Shown here: positions 58,675-64,000 of the stretch, piece by piece
How the letters are laid out: each line of letters begins with the position of its first letter
Position numbering within the stretch: the first letter of the stretch is position 1
NCBI GenBank assembly: GCA_018819925.1
Contig: JAHJPG010000010.1
Coordinates: forward strand, 1-64,000
DNA length: 64,000 nt
Origin: Pseudomonadota bacterium
Lineage (GTDB): Bacteria; Desulfobacterota; Desulfarculia; Desulfarculales; Desulfarculaceae
Reading direction: 5' to 3'
Notes under the pieces: model-generated
Databases searched by the model: none
What the model was told of the DNA's origin: nothing
The model's input: only the letters and a program-made list of their open reading frames with translations
Position numbers and translations under genes: made by a program

Positions 58675-60183
58675 ATGCCTGAACAACGAATACGCTATGC
58701 ACCTCTGCGGGACAAGATTACCAGCGCCGCAGAGGCGGCCAGCCACATCACCGACGGAACCAGCTTGTTCATAAGCGGGTTCACCGCCGGCTATCCCAAG
58801 CTCATCCCCGCCGAACTGGTCAAAAGGGCCGAGGCCGGCGAGAAGATGAAGATAAACATCTACGCCGGCGCCTCCACCGGTGACGCGGTGGACGGGGTCT
58901 TGGCCCGGGCCGGGCTGATCAAGTGGCGCCGCCCCTACATGAGCGACCGGGGCATGCGCGCGGCCATCAACCGCGAGGAAATCCTGTTCAAGGACGACCA
59001 CCTCTCCGGGCTCTCGGCCGCAGTGCGGGCCGGGGAGTGGGGCCCGGTGGATGTGGCCGTGGTGGAGGTGGCCGCGGTCACCGAAAAGGGCCAGCTCATC
59101 CCCACCCTGAGCGTGGGCAACACCCCCAGCTACGTGAAGATGGCCAAAAAAGTGATCCTGGAGGTGGCCGCCGCCGACCCGCCGGAGTTGGAGGGCATCC
59201 ACGACATCTATATCCCCGAGGACCCGCCCTGGCGCATGCCCATCCCCATCTATCGGACCGGCGACCGGGTGGGCAAGCCCTTCATCGAGTTGGACCCGGC
59301 CAAGGTGGTGGCCGTGGTCCACAGCCAGGAGCCCGACGCCTGCGCCTTTTTCTCCGAGCCCGACGAGGTTTCCCTGCTCATCGCCGAGCAGCTTTTGGAT
59401 TTCGTGCGCCACGAAACGAAAAAAGGCCGTATTCCCAAGAACCTGCCCTGGCAGTCCGGGGTGGGCGACGTGGCCAACGCGGTGCTGGCCGGCTTTCAGG
59501 AAGATCATTTCTTCAACGACCTGAGCATCTACTCCGAGGTGTTGCAGGACACGGTGCTGGAACTCATCGACATGGGCAAGGTGCGCGCCGCCTCCGGCTC
59601 GGCCCTGACCCTGTCCCAGCGGGCCCGCGACGTGTTTTTCCGGGACCTGGAACGCTACAAGGAAAAGGTGGTGCTGCGTCCGGTGGAGATTTCCAACTCC
59701 CCGGAGGTCATCGCCCGCCTGGGGGTGTTGGCGGTCAACACCGCGCTGGAGATCGACATCTACGGCCAGGTGAACTCCACCCACGTGATGGGCAGCCAGA
59801 TGATGAACGGCATCGGCGGCTCGGGCGACTTCGAGCGCCACGGGGCCATCTCCTTCATGGTCACCCCCTCGGTGGCCAAGGGCGGGGCCATCAGCAGCAT
59901 CGTGCCCATGGTCAGCCACGTGGACCACTCCGAGCACTCGGTGGACGTTATAATCACCGAACAGGGCCTGGTGGACACCCGCCCCCTGACCCCCCGCCAG
60001 GTGGCCGAGGCGGTCATCACCAAGTGCGCCCATCCCATGTACCGCGACATGCTCATGGATTACTACCAGCGGGCGGTGCGCGAAGTGGGCGGCCACGAGC
60101 CCCATCTGCTGGGCGAGGCCTTCAGTTTCCACCAGCGGTTCATGCAAACCGGCGACATGCGCCTCACGGGCGGCCGCCAGTGA
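58675..60183 (+). CDS. Acetyl-CoA hydrolase/transferase family (Cat1/SucC-type succinyl-CoA:acetate CoA-transferase)
   Basis: The product has 502 residues, the normal length for Cat1. Features are SLFISGFTAGYPKLIPAELV near 30, IYAGASTGDAVDG, GPVDVAVVEVAAVTEKGQLIPTLSVGN, IYSEVLQDTVLELIDMGK with the catalytic Glu in SEV, and ASGSALTL, GSQMMNGIGGSGDF, SVDVIITEQGLVDTRPLTPRQVAE. The family moves CoA between acetate and succinate or related acids through a glutamyl-CoA intermediate. In sulfate reducers it can activate acetate or succinate or work in propionate metabolism. Its stop overlaps the start of an alpha/beta hydrolase gene. Confidence 0.93.
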   Translation: MPEQRIRYAPLRDKITSAAEAASHITDGTSLFISGFTAGYPKLIPAELVKRAEAGEKMKINIYAGASTGDAVDGVLARAGLIKWRRPYMSDRGMRAAINREEILFKDDHLSGLSAAVRAGEWGPVDVAVVEVAAVTEKGQLIPTLSVGNTPSYVKMAKKVILEVAAADPPELEGIHDIYIPEDPPWRMPIPIYRTGDRVGKPFIELDPAKVVAVVHSQEPDACAFFSEPDEVSLLIAEQLLDFVRHETKKGRIPKNLPWQSGVGDVANAVLAGFQEDHFFNDLSIYSEVLQDTVLELIDMGKVRAASGSALTLSQRARDVFFRDLERYKEKVVLRPVEISNSPEVIARLGVLAVNTALEIDIYGQVNSTHVMGSQMMNGIGGSGDFERHGAISFMVTPSVAKGGAISSIVPMVSHVDHSEHSVDVIITEQGLVDTRPLTPRQVAEAVITKCAHPMYRDMLMDYYQRAVREVGGHEPHLLGEAFSFHQRFMQTGDMRLTGGRQ

Positions 60184-60815
60184 GCCGGCAGCCGGTTGTC
60201 ATCGAGGTTGACGATCACGTCACCCTGGAGGGCGGGTTCAGCCTGCCGGCCCAGCCCCGGGGGGCGGCCCTGATCCTGCACCCCCATCCCCTTTACGGCG
60301 GCTCCATGGACAACAACGTGGTCCTGGCCCTGGCCGGGGCGGCCACGGAGGCGGGTTGGGCGGCGCTTCGCATTAATTTCCGGGGAGTTGGCCGCAGCAC
60401 CGGCAGCCACGATGAGGGACGCGGCGAGCAGCAGGACGTTATCGCCGCCGCCAAATGGCTGGCCGCCCAGACCCCCGGCCCCCTGGTGCTCATGGGCTAT
60501 TCCTTCGGCTCCCTGGTGGGGGCCCGGGCCGCGGGCCGGGTCGCGGGACTGGCCGGGTGTGTGTGGATTTCCCCGCCCTACGTCTTGGGCGATCTGCCCC
60601 CCTGGCCCGCTGGCGCCGGGCCCCTGCTGGTCATCACCGGCGAGCACGACGAGTACGGCGACCTGACCCGGCTGCGGGCCTATATTCAGGCCATGGGTGC
60701 ACTGGGAACCCTGAAGGTGCATCCCGGGGGGGACCATTTCTGGTGGAGCGGTCTCAGTGCACTTCAGGAGCAAACCACCACTTTTTTGGGTCAACTGGCT
60801 GCCGGGGGGCAATAG
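60180..60815 (+). CDS. Alpha/beta hydrolase (COG2945-like)
   Basis: The product has 211 residues from a GTG that overlaps the CoA-transferase stop by 4 bp. It has LILHPHPLYGGSMDNNVV near 34-51, INFRGVGRSTGSHDEG, the nucleophile elbow GYSFGSLVG, the acid in VITGEHDEYGD, and the catalytic His in GGDHFWWSG. This is the small COG2945 / dienelactone-hydrolase-like group of alpha/beta hydrolases. The likely substrates are esters or thioesters. Translational coupling with the CoA-transferase suggests a shared job, perhaps removal of a stalled acyl-CoA, but that is only inference. Confidence 0.9.
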   Translation: MSRQPVVIEVDDHVTLEGGFSLPAQPRGAALILHPHPLYGGSMDNNVVLALAGAATEAGWAALRINFRGVGRSTGSHDEGRGEQQDVIAAAKWLAAQTPGPLVLMGYSFGSLVGARAAGRVAGLAGCVWISPPYVLGDLPPWPAGAGPLLVITGEHDEYGDLTRLRAYIQAMGALGTLKVHPGGDHFWWSGLSALQEQTTTFLGQLAAGGQ

Positions 60816-61191
60816 CCGGTTTTAGACAACATTTGGTGGGGACTAAAAAAATATCCACAACATGTAGTTTTTGTGCTTGACACACTTCAAAGCACCTTGT
60901 TACTTTGTACATAACACAGCATGCACTGTCTTATTAGGCGTAAGCCCTCTCTCCACCCAGCAAACGTACTGCAAGCCTTTCCGACAGGGTGCATTGGACG
61001 CATGCAGGGTGGTTGTTCCCCCCAGGAAGGTCACTGATCTTCCCCCCTCCCCGCTCAGGGCCGGATTAAAACCCCGGCCCTGATCCTTTGCTTGGCCTCA
61101 AGGTCCCCAGGGCAAACCAATGGGAGATTGTCTTGCCCCGGCCCGGTGGTTCTGCTACAAAAATAAGGCACACTACTGTTTAGGATTTGCC
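60816..61191. other. Intergenic region before the histidine kinase gene
   Basis: About 375 bp. It contains a TTGACA at about 60878-60883 with a poor -10, and a hairpin with an 8-bp stem (61057-61064 with 61074-61081) without a good T-run. The frame of the kinase is open from 61120, but no ribosome binding site supports that start. No other gene or repeat was seen. Confidence 0.45.
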
Positions 61192-62331
61192 ATGGACCCC
61201 AACCCGGCCGATGAAAACACCTGCCGGTCGGACCTCCACGAGGCCGCCCAGGAGCTGGAGAAATTCCGGCAGATCGTGGAAACCGCCGAACTTGGCGTGG
61301 TTACCATCAACGAGAACCACGAAGTGGTGTACATGAACGCGGCGGCCGAGGCCATGTTCGGCTACGCCCGCCAGGAGATCATGGGCGGCGACCTCTCTCC
61401 CCTGATCCCCTCGGAGCACCGCGAACACCACCGCAACTACGTGGAGCGCTACGTGGCCACCCGCCGAGGCAGGCTGATCGGCCACACCGCCGAGCTGGAG
61501 GCCGAGCGCCGCGACGGCTCCCGCTTCCCCATACACATCAGCTTTTCCACCGCCGAGGTGGCCGGCGGCCTCTTGATGACCGCCATCATCCGCGACTTGA
61601 GCAAGGAGGCGGGCCTGGAGAAAGAGGTGCGCCAGAGCCAGCGCCTGGCCATCCTGGGAGAGATGGTGGCCACGGTGAGCCATGAGATCCGCTCGCCGCT
61701 CACCCTCATTGGCGGCTTCGCCCTCCAACTGGAACGCGACCCCGAACTGAGCGAAAAGGTTCGCGGCAAGCTGAAGATCATCACCGCCGAGGTGAAGCGC
61801 CTGGAAACCATCCTCAACGAACTGGGCGATTTGTCGCGTCCCCACAAGTACGACTGGCGCGAGACCGATGCGGCCCAGTTGCTCGAGCACGTGGCCGAAC
61901 TCATGGGGCCGGAGCTTGAGCGGGCCGGGGCCGAATTAAAGATAAGCCGCAACGGCGAGTTGCCGCCCCTCATGGCCGACGCCGGCCGCTTGAGCCAGGT
62001 GTTGATCAACCTCATAAACAACGCCGTGCAGGCCAGCGGCGACCACCCGGTGATCGAGGTGGTCCTGGAGCCTCACCCCGAAGGGGTGCTTCTGGAGGTG
62101 CGCGACCAGGGCCCCGGGGTGGACCCGGCCAACGCCAAGCAGCTGTTCACGCCCTTTTTCACCACCAAGAGGGGGGGGACGGGCCTGGGCCTGCCCGTGG
62201 CCCGGCGCATAGTGGAGGAGCACGGCGGGCGCATCGAGTTGGCCAACCGCGACCAGGGCGGGGCCGTGGCCCGGGTTCGCTTGCCGGCCGCCCCGGCCAT
62301 CCAGCAAAAGCTGCCCCTGATGGACGTCTAG
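61192..62331 (+). CDS. PAS-domain histidine kinase (orphan, cytoplasmic)
   Basis: The start at ATG 61192 has AGGA 6 nt upstream; an ATG at 61120 lacks a site. The product has 379 residues. A PAS domain (about 22-135: VTINENHEVVYMNAAAEAMFGYARQEIMGGDLSPLIP) is followed by the dimerisation/phosphoacceptor helix with VATVSHEIRSPLTLIGGFA (conserved His), and a HATPase domain: NLINNAVQASG (N box), VRDQGPGVD (G1), FTPFFTTKRGGTGLGLPVARRIVEEHGG (F and G2 boxes). There are no membrane segments. No response regulator gene is adjacent, so its partner is elsewhere. The PAS ligand is unknown. Confidence 0.92.
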   Translation: MDPNPADENTCRSDLHEAAQELEKFRQIVETAELGVVTINENHEVVYMNAAAEAMFGYARQEIMGGDLSPLIPSEHREHHRNYVERYVATRRGRLIGHTAELEAERRDGSRFPIHISFSTAEVAGGLLMTAIIRDLSKEAGLEKEVRQSQRLAILGEMVATVSHEIRSPLTLIGGFALQLERDPELSEKVRGKLKIITAEVKRLETILNELGDLSRPHKYDWRETDAAQLLEHVAELMGPELERAGAELKISRNGELPPLMADAGRLSQVLINLINNAVQASGDHPVIEVVLEPHPEGVLLEVRDQGPGVDPANAKQLFTPFFTTKRGGTGLGLPVARRIVEEHGGRIELANRDQGGAVARVRLPAAPAIQQKLPLMDV

Positions 62332-62422
62332 CCGGCCCGATCCATTTGCCCCCCCAGGCTTTATCCCCGCCCGCCGCCGCGTTATACTTAAGCCGCAACG
62401 CCAAAAACGGATTTAGAGGATA

Positions 62423-62935
62423 ATGGCCCGACTACCCATAAAGACTTTTCCCGATCCCGGACTCAGCCGCCCCTGCCGCCAGGTGCGCGAGGTGGACGAA
62501 GACCTCAAGCAACTGGCCCAGGACATGTTGGAGACCATGTACGCCGCCCCCGGGGTGGGCCTGGCCGCCCCCCAGGTGGGCCGCGATCTGCGCCTGGTGG
62601 TGATCGACTGCGTCCCCAGGGACGAAGAGCCCCAGCCCATGGTGCTTTTCAACCCCCGCATCGTCCACATGGAAGGCCAGGTGATTTTCGAAGAAGGCTG
62701 CCTGAGCGTGCCCGGCTTCACCTGCGATGTCACCCGGGCCGAACGGGTGGTGGTGCAGGCCATGGACGCCGAGGGCCGGCCGTTCACCGTGGAGGGCGAG
62801 GGCCTCATGGCCATCTGCCTGCAACATGAGTTGGACCATTTGGATGGCCGTTTGTTCCTGGACCGCATCAGTCCCCTGAAGCGAACCCTGTACAAGAAGC
62901 GCCGCCTTAAACAGCTAAAGCGGGACGCGGAGTGA
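62423..62935 (+). CDS. def: Peptide deformylase
   Basis: This 170-residue protein has the three PDF motifs: GVGLAAPQVG (motif 1), EEGCLSVPG (motif 2, metal Cys) and QHELDHLDG (motif 3, two metal His and catalytic Glu). It removes the formyl group from nascent chains. It is preceded by an AGAGGA Shine-Dalgarno sequence and overlaps fmt by 4 bp; def-fmt is the conserved order in most bacteria. Length and motifs are normal for a type 1 PDF. Confidence 0.97.
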   Translation: MARLPIKTFPDPGLSRPCRQVREVDEDLKQLAQDMLETMYAAPGVGLAAPQVGRDLRLVVIDCVPRDEEPQPMVLFNPRIVHMEGQVIFEEGCLSVPGFTCDVTRAERVVVQAMDAEGRPFTVEGEGLMAICLQHELDHLDGRLFLDRISPLKRTLYKKRRLKQLKRDAE

Positions 62936-63876
62936 GCCCCCTGCGCCTGGCCTTTTGGGGCACCCCGGCCATCGCCCTGCCCAGCCTGAGGGCGGCGGCC
63001 CGGGAGCACCAGGTGGCGCTGGCCATCACCCAGCCCGACCGCCCGGCGGGCCGGGGGCGCAAACTCAAGCGCCAACCCGTGGCCGCGGCGGCCGACGAAC
63101 TGGGCATCGAGGTGCTGCAACCCGCCGTGGCCGACGAGGCTCTGGAGCGCCTGGCCCAGGTGGAGCCCGAGGCCATGGTGGTGCTGGCCTATGGCCAGCT
63201 TCTCTCCCCGGCGGTGTTGGCCGCCGCCCCCCTGGGCGCGGTGAACATCCACTTTTCCCTGCTGCCCCGGCTGCGCGGGGCCGCGCCCATCAACTGGGCC
63301 ATCCTCGGGGGGTTGGAGCGGACCGGGGTGAGCAGCATGTTCATGGACCAGGGCCTGGACACCGGCGAGATCATCTTCCAAAAGGCCTGTCCCATCGGCG
63401 CACAGGAGACCGCCGGCTCCCTGGCCCAGCGTTTGGCCGAAATGGGGGCCCAGGTGCTCTTGGCCACCCTGGAGGCCATGGCCACGGGGAGCGCACCCCG
63501 CCAGTCCCAGGACCACCGCGCGGCCACCTGGGCGCCCATGCTCGGCAAGGGCGACGGCCTGCTGGACTGGGACCGGCCCGCCGCCGAGCTGGACCGCCGG
63601 GTGCGGGGCCTGGACCCCTGGCCCGGGGCCCACACCACGCTAATGGGCAAGACCCTGAAGCTCTTCGCGCCCACCAAGATTCTGCCTGATAACCAAGGCC
63701 AGGCTCCGGGCGCGGTGCTGGAGGCGGCCGCCGAGGCTCCGGGCATGCTGGCCGTGGCCTGCGGGGAGGGGGCCCTGGCCCTGGGTTCGGTGCAGGCGGC
63801 GGGCAAGCGCCGCATGGAGGCGGCCGAGTTTCTGCGCGGGGCGGGCCCGGCCCCCGGTCAGCGGTTGGGAGCATGA
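62932..63876 (+). CDS. fmt: Methionyl-tRNA formyltransferase
   Basis: The 314-residue protein starts at a GTG overlapping the def stop. It has RLAFWGTPAIALPSL at the N-terminus, TQPDRPAGRGRKLKRQPV, VNIHFSLLPRLRGAAPINWAI with catalytic Asn and His (normally NxHxSLLPRxRGAAP; the His-Pro is His-Phe here), and MDQGLDTGEIIF with the catalytic Asp. A C-terminal OB-like domain follows. It formylates initiator Met-tRNA with 10-formyl-THF. It overlaps rsmB by 4 bp. Confidence 0.97.
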   Translation: MSPLRLAFWGTPAIALPSLRAAAREHQVALAITQPDRPAGRGRKLKRQPVAAAADELGIEVLQPAVADEALERLAQVEPEAMVVLAYGQLLSPAVLAAAPLGAVNIHFSLLPRLRGAAPINWAILGGLERTGVSSMFMDQGLDTGEIIFQKACPIGAQETAGSLAQRLAEMGAQVLLATLEAMATGSAPRQSQDHRAATWAPMLGKGDGLLDWDRPAAELDRRVRGLDPWPGAHTTLMGKTLKLFAPTKILPDNQGQAPGAVLEAAAEAPGMLAVACGEGALALGSVQAAGKRRMEAAEFLRGAGPAPGQRLGA

Positions 63877-64000
63877 GCCAACCCCGCCGCGACGCCTTCC
63901 GCGTGTTGCAGGAGTCGGAGACCGGCCCGGCCCTTCTGGAAAGCAGCCTGGCCCGGCATCTGGAAAAGGCCCAGCCCAGGGAGCGGGCCTTCGCCACCAA
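63873..64000 (+). CDS. rsmB: 16S rRNA cytosine-967 C5-methyltransferase, N-terminal part (cut by window edge)
   Basis: Reading from ATG 63873, which overlaps the fmt stop, gives 42 codons open to the edge. PRRDAFRVLQESETGPALLESSLARHL and PRERAFAT fit the NusB-like RNA-binding domain that begins RsmB/Sun proteins. The def-fmt-rsmB order supports this. The catalytic domain lies outside, so the call rests on context and a short match. Confidence 0.72.
   Translation, partial: MSQPRRDAFRVLQESETGPALLESSLARHLEKAQPRERAFAT

Overview
The window looks like a chromosomal stretch of a high-GC, Gram-negative, anaerobic sulfate-reducing bacterium of the Desulfobacterota type (Desulfarculales-like; this is inference). 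The reasons are two tandem ATP sulfurylase genes, a siroheme-decarboxylase-type AhbB gene joined to hemL, a phenylacetate-CoA ligase, a Cat1-type CoA-transferase, a TRAP transporter, and outer-membrane export and beta-barrel proteins. No rRNA, CRISPR array, insertion sequence or prophage is visible.

Layout. 1-18.5 kb is an exopolysaccharide / nucleotide-sugar locus, mostly on the minus strand. It holds a cut-off GT2 glycosyltransferase, a UDP-GlcNAc 2-epimerase, a fused sugar dehydrogenase/acetyltransferase, a frameshifted WbpE-like aminotransferase remnant, a second 2-epimerase, a TPR protein, a Wzc-like chain-length/tyrosine kinase, a Wza-like export protein and a BBP2-like beta-barrel. Then come an Ala/Thr-rich secreted protein, a 1152-residue membrane protein and, on the plus strand, a UDP-sugar dehydrogenase and a TPR membrane protein. 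Together these resemble the UDP-ManNAc3NAcA (Wbp) route plus a Wza/Wzc export machine. The stretch at about 3.2-5.4 kb is visibly AT-richer. 18.7-25 kb has a lipoprotein, a flavin disulfide reductase, a CNNM-type membrane protein and a complete TRAP transporter. 25-28.7 kb has rnc and a three-gene glycan cluster. 29-31.6 kb has tandem sat genes, the second with altered active-site motifs. 31.7-41.5 kb holds a nucleotidyl cyclase, several secreted proteins of unknown role, a serine tRNA, a PEP-CTERM-like protein, and two regulators/ATPases that share an unrecognised C-terminal domain. 41.5-47.7 kb has an aminotransferase, a large GT39-like membrane protein and small secreted proteins.

47.8-49.3 kb carries a DAHP synthase gene preceded by what looks like a complete Phe/Tyr transcription attenuator: promoter, leader peptide with a run of seven Phe/Tyr codons, competing hairpins and a terminator. 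49.3-53.2 kb has tRNA-Ser, tadA, a purN-like gene, and ahbB-hemL behind a good sigma-70 promoter and a Fur-box-like palindrome. 53.3-64 kb has a methyltransferase/nuclease-like fusion with an AT-rich central segment, paaK, a GH13 sugar phosphorylase, a CoA-transferase plus alpha/beta hydrolase, an orphan histidine kinase, and the housekeeping def-fmt-rsmB operon running off the right edge.

A dispersed, structured intergenic repeat of about 120 bp occurs three times (25.1, 43.1 and 55.0 kb). The most interesting candidates for something undescribed are the shared WW/FNLARR domain, the divergent second Sat, this repeat family and the unknown Cys/His-containing secreted protein at 33 kb.
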